A stretch of 9,317 nt of DNA from Actinomycetota bacterium (GCA_903970355.1 CAJCIF010000474.1:1-9317); one strand, 5' to 3'. Positions 1 through 6,455 are shown, counted from the first letter of the stretch. Numbers and translations: made by a program. Notes: generated from the sequence alone by a model not told the origin.

Positions 1-23
1 GCTTTCACCTACCGTTAATCGCA

Positions 24-2390
24 ATGGAGCAATCTAATTCCATGCCTAATCAATCACAATCGAAATATGCAGAGGAAAGTATACGCATTCCTAGCGCTAT
101 ACAACCTCGTGGAGAGGATACCAATGCGGGGGCAGTCGCCCGTCGTTGTGTTCTATTTGTTGAAGACAATGCTGATGATTTTGAAATTATTGAGCATTAT
201 CTGTCCATATACAAAGAAGCGGGTCTTGTGTTGGAGCATGCTGATTGTCTAGCAGTTGCTCTTGATCGATTACGGTGTGATGGCATCGACATCATACTTC
301 TAGATTTATCATTGCCAGATAGTCAAGGTATTGAGACACTCAAAAAGGTACGCCGTTCTGCACCTGCGATCCCAATTATCGTTTTGAGCGGATTGGCTGA
401 TATAAATATCGCAATGGAGTCATTAACATGTGGCGCAGAAGACTATTTGATAAAGGGCTCTGTTGACACTCTTTCCTTGGGTCGTTCTATAAACTACGCA
501 CTAGCAAGACACATTGCACGAGAAACATATGAGAGATTGGCGACTATCGTTGAAGCGTCTTCTGACGCTATTATCGGCAAGACCCTAAATGGAACAATCA
601 CAAGTTGGAACAATGGAGCGGCTAAGCTCTTTGGCTATTCGGCAGAGGAAGCAAAAGGGAAGTCAATCAGCATGCTCTTTCCGCCGGAGTTATCAAAAGA
701 ATTAGCTGGCATTCTAGCAACCATTGCAGATGGTGAAAGTGTCCGCAATTTAGAAACCGTTCGCTTAAATAAGAATGGAGACAGGATAGACATCTTAGCG
801 ACTATCTCGCCAATACTAACGGCTGATGGGACAGTCGGCAGTGCCGCTGCAATAGATCGCGACATTACAGAGCGTAAGCAGTCGCAAAAGGTACTTCAAG
901 AAAGTGAGGAACGCTATCGGCTTTTAGTGGCTGGAGTGAAGGACTATGCAATCTTCATGATAGATGCTAATGGTCTTGTGAAAAGCTGGAACGAGGGTGC
1001 TAAACGGGTTAAAGGCTATTCCGCGGCAGAAATCATCGGACGGCATTTTTCGGTGTTTTACACGCCTGAAGATCGAGAACTTAGTCTCCCTGAGACTTGC
1101 CTTAAAACCGCAGTGGCGGAGGGTAGCTACGAGGAAGAGGGCTGGCGGCTGCGACAGGATGGATCACGCTTTTTTGCAAACGTCGTAATTACTCCGCTTT
1201 TTTCTGCTGCGGGTGAGCTGCGTGGATTTACAAATATATCGCGTGATATCACTGTTCGTATGCTCTCCGAAAAGGAGATTGCAGATGCTAGATTGAGACT
1301 CAGTCTAGCCCTGGACGCTGCAGCTATTGGAGTATGGGATTTTGATATTTTGAAAAATTCAGTTTGGCGGTCTCTGCGACACGACGAAATATTTGGACAC
1401 CATGACCCTTTACCGGAATGGAATTTTGATATTTTCGCAACATATATTGTACCGGAAGATCGCGCAGCAACCAAAAAAGCCTTTAAATTAGGAATCGCAC
1501 AGGGCCAATTTAGAATGCAGTGCCGAATCATAAGGGCTGATGACAAGGCAATACGTTGGATTTCTTTGCGAGGGGAAACTTTCCGGGACGAAGAAGGAAC
1601 CGTTGTCCGAATGATAGGCACCGTTGCCGATATCACGGATATAAACGAAAAACTAGAACAAAAGCGCTTGTTTTCGATTATGAAGGAGCGGGAGGATTTC
1701 ATGGCTACGCTCACTCATGACATGAAGAATCCGCTGATTGGTGCCAACCGATTACTTGAAATGTTTGTCTCAGGAAGACTGGGTCAAATTACCTGCCAAC
1801 AATGCGATATGCTTCAATGCCTGAAGGAAAGCAACTCGGAGCTGCTAAGACTGATAGCCGATCTCATAGATGTCTATCGCTTTGAGAAAGATGTCAAAAT
1901 TTTATCGCCGTCGGACTGCGATCTGGTAAGTATCATCTCTTTATGTTCGAGTCGAATCGTGGCCTTTGCAGAACTCCGCTCAATCAAGTTTATAACAGAA
2001 TTGCCGCAGAAGATGGAAGTGGTGGCAGATGCCCGAAGAATAGAACGTGTCGTGCAGAATTTGCTAGACAATGCGTTGAAATTCACACCAGACAATGGCA
2101 CTATAAAAGTAAGACTATTTAGCCAGGAAGCCAACATAGTCATAGAAATTGAAGACAATGGACCGGGCGTAACACCCGAAGAACAGCCTCGTTTGTTTCA
2201 GCGATTTGCACAGGGAAGTGCAGGAAAACGGTACGCCGGCGGTAGCGGCCTTGGCCTTTATTTATGCAAACAGATTGTAAATGCACATGGAGGAACTATC
2301 TCATGCGAGAGCCAACCGAATAAAGTAACCATTTTTCGAGTAATTCTGCCGAAAGCAAACGATCCAAACGAAACAGTGGTGGGCCCATGA
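24..2390 (+). CDS. Hybrid histidine kinase: REC-PAS-PAS-PAS-HisKA-HATPase
   Basis: Soluble 788-residue sensor kinase. A receiver domain (about 42-160) comes first, with acidic pair E47/D48, phospho-acceptor D94, S122 and K144 all present. Three PAS domains follow (about 170-285, 297-412, 425-540). The dimerisation helix has the H-box with phospho-His H565 (LTHDMKNP). The ATPase domain has the N-box (N679, N683), G1 (DNGPG, 711-715) and G2 (GSGLGL, 740-745), so it looks catalytically intact. No membrane segment is visible, so it should sense cytoplasmic signals. An input receiver at the N-terminus implies that the kinase is itself tuned by an upstream phosphodonor. Its stop overlaps the start of the next gene, a receiver that is its likely target. 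The ATG at 42 (residue 7) has a GGAG 12 bases upstream and is an alternative start; the ATG at 24 has no clear Shine-Dalgarno, and the promoter lies outside the window. Odd: a C-x2-C-x4-C cluster (591, 594, 599) in the dimerisation helices. Confidence 0.95.
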   Translation: MEQSNSMPNQSQSKYAEESIRIPSAIQPRGEDTNAGAVARRCVLFVEDNADDFEIIEHYLSIYKEAGLVLEHADCLAVALDRLRCDGIDIILLDLSLPDSQGIETLKKVRRSAPAIPIIVLSGLADINIAMESLTCGAEDYLIKGSVDTLSLGRSINYALARHIARETYERLATIVEASSDAIIGKTLNGTITSWNNGAAKLFGYSAEEAKGKSISMLFPPELSKELAGILATIADGESVRNLETVRLNKNGDRIDILATISPILTADGTVGSAAAIDRDITERKQSQKVLQESEERYRLLVAGVKDYAIFMIDANGLVKSWNEGAKRVKGYSAAEIIGRHFSVFYTPEDRELSLPETCLKTAVAEGSYEEEGWRLRQDGSRFFANVVITPLFSAAGELRGFTNISRDITVRMLSEKEIADARLRLSLALDAAAIGVWDFDILKNSVWRSLRHDEIFGHHDPLPEWNFDIFATYIVPEDRAATKKAFKLGIAQGQFRMQCRIIRADDKAIRWISLRGETFRDEEGTVVRMIGTVADITDINEKLEQKRLFSIMKEREDFMATLTHDMKNPLIGANRLLEMFVSGRLGQITCQQCDMLQCLKESNSELLRLIADLIDVYRFEKDVKILSPSDCDLVSIISLCSSRIVAFAELRSIKFITELPQKMEVVADARRIERVVQNLLDNALKFTPDNGTIKVRLFSQEANIVIEIEDNGPGVTPEEQPRLFQRFAQGSAGKRYAGGSGLGLYLCKQIVNAHGGTISCESQPNKVTIFRVILPKANDPNETVVGP

Positions 2391-2791
2391 CAGAGAAAAC
2401 CTTAGGAAATAGTCTACTCGACATCTTAATCGTGGAAGACGACAGATTGCTGAATCAAGTAATGTGCCTCCAGGTGAAAGAGAGTGGCTGCTTGCGAGTC
2501 AGATCAGCGCAACGTGGCCAGCACGCGCTGAAATTAATTGGTGAGGGAGTGCCATCCGTCTTGATCCTTGACTTAGGGCTGCCTGATATGAATGGTCGAG
2601 AGCTAATAGCAGAACTGCGGCGGAACTCACTAACCCGCTCAATGCCACTTATCATTCATTCCAGTTGCGAACTTTCCGCGGAAGAAAAAACGGAATTGCA
2701 ACTAGGACCCACCATGTTTATCACTAAATCAACAGCTTTTAGTGAAAGATTGGGAGAACTCATTCGCGAAGTTACGAAGCCAGGTGATTGA
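2387..2791 (+). CDS. Single-domain response regulator (CheY-like receiver)
   Basis: 134 residues, essentially one receiver domain with no output domain. The key residues are all visible: acidic pair E17/D18, phospho-acceptor D62 in LILDLGLPD, S92 in the fourth strand and K114 in FITKS. It should accept phosphate from a histidine kinase and act by binding another protein, or pass phosphate on in a relay. Its ATG overlaps the TGA of the upstream hybrid kinase (ATGA), so the two are almost certainly co-transcribed and translationally coupled. A GGTGGG lies just before the start, inside the kinase 3' end. The simplest reading is that the upstream kinase phosphorylates this protein. The downstream target cannot be told from the window, and no DNA-binding or enzymatic domain is attached. 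I see no convincing terminator directly after the stop. Confidence 0.93.
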   Translation: MTEKTLGNSLLDILIVEDDRLLNQVMCLQVKESGCLRVRSAQRGQHALKLIGEGVPSVLILDLGLPDMNGRELIAELRRNSLTRSMPLIIHSSCELSAEEKTELQLGPTMFITKSTAFSERLGELIREVTKPGD

Positions 2792-2916
2792 ATACTTCAA
2801 CCGCTGTCAGGCTATCTTGATTGTCCAGGGCGGCAAACATTAGGATTGGGAAAAAATAGGTTACTGCTTTGCAAGAATGTTGCTGAGGGTTGGTAGCAAA
2901 GCGCATTTCTGGACGA

Positions 2917-2922
2917 TATAAT
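2917..2922 (+). promoter_or_regulatory. Probable -10 box for the isochorismatase-family gene
   Basis: A perfect TATAAT lies about 83 bases before the hydrolase start codon. The -35 match at the proper spacing is weak (TAGCAA at 2894-2899, 17-base spacer, 3 of 6 consensus positions). If used, transcription would begin near 2929-2930 and give a leader of about 75 bases containing the hairpin at 2941-2979. The call rests on the hexamer and its location only. Confidence 0.45.
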
Positions 2923-2940
2923 CGGGGGTTCTTCAAAAGA

Positions 2941-2979
2941 TTGAACTGGCCGGGACAGTCAACATCTTCCCCAGTTCGA
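2941..2979 (+). promoter_or_regulatory. Leader hairpin upstream of the hydrolase start
   Basis: TTGAACTGG (2941-2949) pairs with CCAGTTCGA (2971-2979) over nine positions, including one G-U pair, with a loop of 21 bases in which GGA/TCC (2953-2955, 2968-2970) can extend the stem after a bulge. It ends 12 bases before the Shine-Dalgarno AGGAG at 2992-2996. No T-run follows, so it is not a standard intrinsic terminator. An mRNA stability or translation-control element, or a DNA operator, is possible. Confidence 0.35.
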
Positions 2980-3004
2980 GTTCGGCATCGCAGGAGTGAC
3001 AGCA

Positions 3005-3652
3005 ATGGAGTTTGATAAGAGCACGACGGCCGTTGTATTTATCGATCCTCAAAACGATGTACTCAGTGAGAATGGAAAAAATTGGGAAGCAGTGGGCGCC
3101 AGTGTTACCGAAAATAAAACTGTCGAAAATATGGAGCGTATTTTCAAGGTTGCAAAACAAAAGAGTTATGACGTATTCATATCGCCCCACTATTTTTTCC
3201 CCACTGATCATGGTTGGAGATTCAATGGACCACTTGAGTCTGACGAATTTCGCACACAGACATTTGCCCGCAGTGGACAACTAGATCTTACGGGATTTTT
3301 GGGTTCAGGCGCTGATTGGCTTGATCGATTTAAGCCCTATATAGAGGACGGCAAGACAATTGTTGCCAGCCCGCACAAAGTTTTTGGTCCCCAAACAAAT
3401 GATTTAGTACTTCAATTGCGAAAGCGAGCAATCAGCAAAATTATACTAGGCGGGATGCTGGCAAATATGTGCGTCGAATCGCATCTGCGCGAATTTCTTG
3501 AACAGGGCTTTGAGATTGCTGTTGTCAAAGACGCAGTGGCTGGGCCCCGACATCCAGTCTGGGGAGATGGATACCGGGCAGCTCTGGTTAATTATCAGTT
3601 TTTAGCACACGCGGTATTGACCACTGATGTAGTGATTTCTTTCATGCTTTAA
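3005..3652 (+). CDS. Cysteine hydrolase, isochorismatase superfamily
   Basis: 215 residues with the alpha/beta fold signatures of the isochorismatase-like cysteine hydrolases. The expected catalytic triad is present: D14 in VFIDPQND, K125 in PHKVFGPQ, and nucleophile C156 in GGMLANMCVESH, which matches the family's G-x3-(T/A)N-x-CV pattern. A PHYFFPTDHGW segment (about 61-71) is typical of an uncharacterised subgroup. Family members hydrolyse amide, imide or vinyl-ether bonds (nicotinamidase, N-carbamoylsarcosine amidase, isochorismatase); the substrate here cannot be assigned, and no isochorismate or NAD pathway genes are adjacent. It should be a cytosolic single-domain enzyme. The start at 3005 is chosen because AGGAG at 2992-2996 lies eight bases upstream; the in-frame GTG at 2996 overlaps that Shine-Dalgarno. 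It appears to be its own transcription unit, with a TATAAT and a hairpin leader upstream. Confidence 0.93.
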   Translation: MEFDKSTTAVVFIDPQNDVLSENGKNWEAVGASVTENKTVENMERIFKVAKQKSYDVFISPHYFFPTDHGWRFNGPLESDEFRTQTFARSGQLDLTGFLGSGADWLDRFKPYIEDGKTIVASPHKVFGPQTNDLVLQLRKRAISKIILGGMLANMCVESHLREFLEQGFEIAVVKDAVAGPRHPVWGDGYRAALVNYQFLAHAVLTTDVVISFML

Positions 3653-3655
3653 ATG

Positions 3656-3686
3656 GCTAAAATGTTTTAGCGGTTCGAAAACTGCT
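3656..3686 (+). other. Two back-to-back hairpins after the hydrolase stop
   Basis: Four bases after the stop codon, GCTAAAA (3656-3662) and TTTTAGC (3665-3671) form a near-perfect dyad. Overlapping it by three bases, AGCGGTT (3669-3675) pairs with AACTGCT (3680-3686) across a CGAA loop, seven pairs with one G-U. The two share 3669-3671, so they are mutually exclusive at their edges. Neither is followed by a T-run, so intrinsic termination is uncertain. They could protect the mRNA 3' end or act in Rho-dependent termination. Confidence 0.4.
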
Positions 3687-4044
3687 GCCGGACAGATATT
3701 GTGTTGAACGTCAATCTCGCCGTTTATAAAATTCAGCAAGCGGAGGCAAAATTTGCTGGTGCCGAATGCGGTGCCCCCATAAATAAGGCATTCCATGTTT
3801 TGGGCCGGGCACCAAAGGCCCATGCTACGAGCTTGTAACACCACATCCGGGGCCAAATTCAAAAGACTCCACAACTAAATCGCTGGCAATCTCTTCAGGC
3901 GGTTGATTAGTCTTTGCGAAAACAACGCCACACGTCAGTAGCGCAGGTTATTGCTCTCAGTCGGGCTCCTATTTACTACTTGGAGCATAAAGCGTCCTCT
4001 TGCATTAAAGCATCGCCTCTCCCCACCCCTGTAGCGCAAATTAA
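3687..4044. other. Gene-poor intergenic stretch
   Basis: No credible protein-coding gene on either strand. The only sizeable open frame is a 90-codon minus-strand one (3602-3874) with a TTG start and no Shine-Dalgarno. A CGGAGG at 3741-3746 precedes a TTG that opens only nine codons. Two short inverted repeats occur: GGTGCCC/GGGCACC (3770-3776, 3807-3813) and TGGGCC/GGCCCA (3801-3806, 3817-3822). The rest holds nothing I recognise; it may be a degraded gene or an untranslated region. Confidence 0.5.
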
Positions 4045-4074
4045 TGGATAGTAGCGACAATCACCGCTTATGAT
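4045..4074 (+). promoter_or_regulatory. Candidate promoter of the LolA-like gene
   Basis: TGGATA (4045-4050, 4 of 6 to the -35 consensus) and TATGAT (4069-4074, 5 of 6 to the -10 consensus) are 18 bases apart. Transcription would begin near 4081, giving a leader of about 39 bases before the ATG at 4120. Sequence match only. Confidence 0.35.
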
Positions 4075-4119
4075 ATCTTCCCAACGCGGACGGAAGAAAT
4101 GGAGCTGTAATAGAAACTT

Positions 4120-4827
4120 ATGGACGTCGATGAAATTCTTCAAAAACTGCTAACAAGGTACGCCTCTTGTTCAAGCTACAGAGATTCCGGCAGAGTTCAA
4201 GGTAGCGAACAGGGACAAACAACGTTTCGAACCTTCTTTTTGCGTCCTCACAAATTTCGATTTGAATGGACATACGTTGAACCACCGCTTGGATACAGTT
4301 TTATTTGGTGTGATGGTAATAAAGTCTTTTCATTCAACCTTGGGGAGAAGAAAGAAGAGAATAGTCTTAGCAACGCGATTGCAGCGGCAACTGGCGTCTT
4401 ACAAGGAACGGCTCACACCATCCCGACTCTTCTCCTTCCTGAGCTAGACGCCTCATTTAATAGTTTGACATTACCGAAACTTGGGCCATATCAGCTCGCA
4501 AATGAAGAAGAGATTTCCGGAAAGCATGCATTTCGGATCTTCTCAGAGAAGGAGAACGAACGCATAGATCTTTGGATTGAGAAGAGCACCTTCGCTCTAG
4601 TCAAATATGCAGAATGGTCCAGGTCTACGCCCGAAATCGAGGAGAGAATTCTAGAAGCTTTGGCCACAATTGATCCGGAGAGCGCTGATAAGATGAGGCA
4701 GAATTTTGCGAAGCAATCAGAAGAAGATAGGATCAGCACAACAACTGTAACGTACGAAGATCCTAAATTCGACGAACCTATCGCTAACGAAGAATTCACT
4801 AACTTCCCATGGGATGGTGCCTCATAA
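4120..4827 (+). CDS. LolA/LolB-like (DUF2092-type) protein without signal peptide
   Basis: 235 residues. The opening DEILQKLLTRYASCSSYRDSG resembles the first helix of LolA-like and DUF2092 proteins. It is followed by short beta strands such as FFLRPHKFRFEW (39-50) and FIWCDGNKVF (61-70), then DLWIEKSTFALVKY (150-163) and a closing YEDPKFDEP. This pattern fits the half-barrel lipid-binding fold of lipoprotein carriers, but sequence-level assignment is moderate. Such proteins are normally periplasmic, yet there is no hydrophobic leader here: an in-frame stop (TAG at 4111-4113) lies six bases before the ATG, and no other start remains upstream. The nearest Shine-Dalgarno-like GGAG is 15 bases away, so initiation looks weak. 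A charged helix (170-202) is inserted before the last strands. It is probably a single-gene unit, with a promoter upstream and a hairpin downstream. A cytosolic role or a non-classical export route is inference. Confidence 0.8.
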   Translation: MDVDEILQKLLTRYASCSSYRDSGRVQGSEQGQTTFRTFFLRPHKFRFEWTYVEPPLGYSFIWCDGNKVFSFNLGEKKEENSLSNAIAAATGVLQGTAHTIPTLLLPELDASFNSLTLPKLGPYQLANEEEISGKHAFRIFSEKENERIDLWIEKSTFALVKYAEWSRSTPEIEERILEALATIDPESADKMRQNFAKQSEEDRISTTTVTYEDPKFDEPIANEEFTNFPWDGAS

Positions 4828-4842
4828 AATTGCATAGTTTCC

Positions 4843-4884
4843 TATCGTGTCTGTGCTAATTTCGGCACGATAAACCTTTTATTT
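4843..4884 (+). terminator. Probable intrinsic terminator of the LolA-like gene
   Basis: TATCGTGTC (4843-4851) pairs with GGCACGATA (4864-4872) over nine positions including one G-U, with a 12-base loop. It is followed by AAACC and a T-rich tail (TTTTATTT, 4877-4884). It lies 15 bases after the LolA-like stop codon. The stem is modest and the T-run begins a few bases late, so termination efficiency is uncertain. Confidence 0.5.
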
Positions 4885-4987
4885 ACTAGCACCATGCGAC
4901 GCGAAGCGCCGTAGGTCCTCCTTGCATAAAACTTGGGTCGTGCAATAACCCCGCACTGAAAGCAACAGCCAGGAGGTGCTGAAAAAA
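4885..4987. other. Structured spacer before the candidate small ORF
   Basis: About 100 bases without a gene of useful length. CCTCCT (4917-4922) is an exact complement of the Shine-Dalgarno AGGAGG (4971-4976). Between them lie TTGCA/TGCAA (4922-4926, 4941-4945) and GTGC/GCAC (4940-4943, 4953-4956), which offer alternative small stems. I do not recognise a known riboswitch class. No clear promoter. Confidence 0.3.
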
Positions 4988-5134
4988 TTGAACGAAGTTA
5001 TCCTAAACTATCAGACGCTATTAAATCGAATGCATAAGCCGTTCATCTGGAGGCTCATCGTCTTTATTTGGTGGGCTACTCTAAAAAGAAACCATAACTC
5101 CTGCCATAGCCACATGTGCGGTTTGAATAGATAG
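4988..5134 (+). CDS. Candidate 48-residue small hydrophobic protein
   Basis: A TTG start sits nine bases after AGGAGGTG (4971-4978), the strongest Shine-Dalgarno in the window, and opens 48 codons ending in TAG at 5132-5134. The predicted peptide has a polar first part (1-18), one hydrophobic, tryptophan-rich segment (PFIWRLIVFIWWATL, 18-32) flanked by basic residues, and a His/Cys-containing tail (CHSHMCG, 39-45). It could be a one-pass membrane small protein or a leader peptide for the gene at 5176, 41 bases further on. I recognise no family. Against it: a TTG start, no clear promoter, and a length short enough for chance. The call rests on the quality of the ribosome-binding site and the membrane-like segment. 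Confidence 0.35.
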   Translation: MNEVILNYQTLLNRMHKPFIWRLIVFIWWATLKRNHNSCHSHMCGLNR

Positions 5135-5175
5135 TTAAGGAATTGCCATATATTTTTCGGTGGCGGAAAATTCGA

Positions 5176-5634
5176 ATGTATTCTAGGCCTATGCAGAATA
5201 AACAATCAACAAGAGTTTTTATAAAACAATATTCGAGTACACCTCACAAGATTTTGTGTGGTGTATTTTTCTTTATTGGCCTAGCGCAAATGATTTTTGC
5301 TCCATTTGCTAAAGAAGGCTCCTTTGTCATTTTTGCTTCCGGATTCTCCTTTTCGGCAATGGCTTGCTTTGTGTACGGCATCAACGTTTGGAAAATTTCT
5401 TCCGATGAAGAGCAATTACACATTCATTACTCCAGCGGAAAAGTGAAATCAATTCCCTGGAGAGATATTAACGACATCCAGGTTGTTGATTGGAATGATG
5501 GAAGCCAAAAAAACTTATCCATAATATATGGCGGTGTAGGTACCTACACCAAAAACCTCCTTGTCGGCGGTGAATTTGCGAGCGACAAGATTTTTCTGGA
5601 GAGATTAAAAGGGTGCAAGCGCTTATCACTGTAG
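5176..5634 (+). CDS. Small membrane protein, two helices plus PH-like C-terminal domain
   Basis: About 152 residues from the ATG at 5176. Two hydrophobic helices (roughly residues 27-47 and 50-74) are followed by a soluble tail of alternating strands containing HIHYSSGKVKSIPWRDINDI and ending in an amphipathic helix. Two N-terminal helices followed by a beta-rich domain with a W/P turn resemble bacterial PH-like (YdbT/DUF304-style) membrane proteins; this is a fold-level guess, not a firm family hit. The start is uncertain. The in-frame TTG at 5143 has AAGGA only one base away. The ATG at 5176 has GGCGGA eight bases upstream and is preferred. The ATG at 5191 has TAGG close by. It is convergent with the exporter gene, with only 28 bases between the stops and no clear terminator there. 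The function is unknown. Confidence 0.75.
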   Translation: MYSRPMQNKQSTRVFIKQYSSTPHKILCGVFFFIGLAQMIFAPFAKEGSFVIFASGFSFSAMACFVYGINVWKISSDEEQLHIHYSSGKVKSIPWRDINDIQVVDWNDGSQKNLSIIYGGVGTYTKNLLVGGEFASDKIFLERLKGCKRLSL

Positions 5635-5662
5635 TGGGAGAAAGTGAAATGCCATGCCCCCA

Positions 5663-6283
5663 TTATAAAAACGACCCAATGAGCGCCCAGCAAGCGAATG
5701 CACCAATCATGCCGGCTGAGATTCGATTGATGTTGGAAAGCAAACGCCCACTCAATCGATTCGCAACCATACCAGTGCATCCACTTAAAATTAGCCACCA
5801 CAAAGCTGAGCCAAAAAATACTCCTGCAATCAGGAATAATGCAGAAGACATTTCTTTGCCGGCGTCTATACCAATAGCAGATACGATGGCGGCAAAGGAC
5901 AATATAGTCATTGGATTCGTAAGTGTTAGCGCAAAGGTAGATGCAAAAGCTCCCGCTATAGTCGATTCAGTAGCGGTTGCAGAAACTTCTTTGTCTTGCG
6001 GTGGGCTCCTCCAAATTGAGTATGCCAACCAGAGAAGATAAGCACCGCCCAAAACTCTCAGTATTAAAGCAGCACTGGCAAATAAATTTGTGACTGCACT
6101 TATACCGGAAACAGCAAGTGCACCATATACGGCATCTGCGCAAGCAGCTCCCAGACCGGACGCGAAACCTATTAGTGCCCCCCGGGTCAGGGTTCGATTG
6201 ATACAAAGAACGCCAATTGGCCCGACGGGCGCAGCAATTGAGAAACCGAGGACGCATCCCCGGAAAAATATAGACGCAAGCAT
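5663..6283 (-). CDS. LysE/RhtB-family amino acid exporter
   Basis: 206 residues, the usual length for the LysE/RhtB superfamily, with about six hydrophobic helices (near 5-28, 37-60, 68-90, 108-135, 148-170, 183-205). The family signature APVGPIGVL lies at 18-26, and a TLTNPMTILSF motif (120-130) matches the conserved NP segment in the second half. Members export basic, neutral or sulfur amino acids, or other small metabolites, using the proton gradient in the inner membrane; the substrate cannot be read from sequence. The hydrophilic linker (92-108) is expected between helices three and four. The start is well supported: on the minus strand GAGGA lies seven bases before the ATG. It is transcribed divergently from the histidine kinase at 6497 and converges on the small membrane protein. 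The inverted repeat just upstream suggests regulation, but no LysR-type activator gene is adjacent. Confidence 0.93.
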   Translation of the reverse strand: MLASIFFRGCVLGFSIAAPVGPIGVLCINRTLTRGALIGFASGLGAACADAVYGALAVSGISAVTNLFASAALILRVLGGAYLLWLAYSIWRSPPQDKEVSATATESTIAGAFASTFALTLTNPMTILSFAAIVSAIGIDAGKEMSSALFLIAGVFFGSALWWLILSGCTGMVANRLSGRLLSNINRISAGMIGAFACWALIGSFL

Positions 6284-6295
6284 TCGAAAATCCTC

Positions 6296-6354
6296 ACAGT
6301 GATGAAGTATTCACAAAGAAACGGCTCAACCGTTTAGGCTTCGTGATTCACTGT
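6296..6354 (-). promoter_or_regulatory. Nested inverted repeat in the exporter leader
   Basis: ACAGTGA (6296-6302) is complementary to TCACTGT (6348-6354). Inside this, GAAG (6304-6307) matches CTTC (6339-6342), and AAACGGCTCAACCGTTT (6319-6335) is a six-base dyad with a five-base loop. The outer and inner dyads share nearly the same centre (6325 and 6327). The exporter Shine-Dalgarno (TCCTC on plus, 6291-6295) touches the outer arm. It could be a leader RNA fold, a repressor operator, or both. Confidence 0.4.
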
Positions 6355-6375
6355 CGATGGAATGCAAACGTACTC

Positions 6376-6405
6376 TTCATAAAAATATCCCTGCCGATTT
6401 GGCAA
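6376..6405 (-). promoter_or_regulatory. Candidate promoter of the LysE-family exporter
   Basis: Read on the minus strand, TTGCCA (6400-6405, 5 of 6 to the -35 consensus) and TATGAA (6376-6381, 4 of 6 to the -10 consensus) are separated by 18 bases. A start near 6369 would give a leader of about 85 bases that contains the whole nested inverted repeat. Sequence match only. Confidence 0.4.
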
Positions 6406-6455
6406 ATTACAACATACCGTCTACTCACGAGTTGGTCAAGTTATTGCTTGCAAGA

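Noticed and set aside
1127..1714. 195-codon minus-strand open frame inside the hybrid kinase gene.
   Set aside because: Antisense shadow of a clearly coding PAS/HisKA region; composition is Ser/Arg-rich and has no domain.
2996..3004. GTG at 2996 as the hydrolase start.
   Set aside because: It overlaps the Shine-Dalgarno AGGAG that is ideally placed for the ATG at 3005.
3741..3782. CGGAGG followed by a TTG start in the spacer.
   Set aside because: Opens only nine codons, and nothing about the peptide is distinctive.
3602..3874. 90-codon open frame on the minus strand overlapping the hydrolase 3' end.
   Set aside because: TTG start without a Shine-Dalgarno, overlaps a solid gene by about 50 bases, and matches no family I recognise. 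A blastx of this stretch would settle it.
5613..6041. 142-codon plus-strand open frame opposite the exporter.
   Set aside because: Shadow of the LysE-family gene, whose motifs, length and Shine-Dalgarno support the minus strand.
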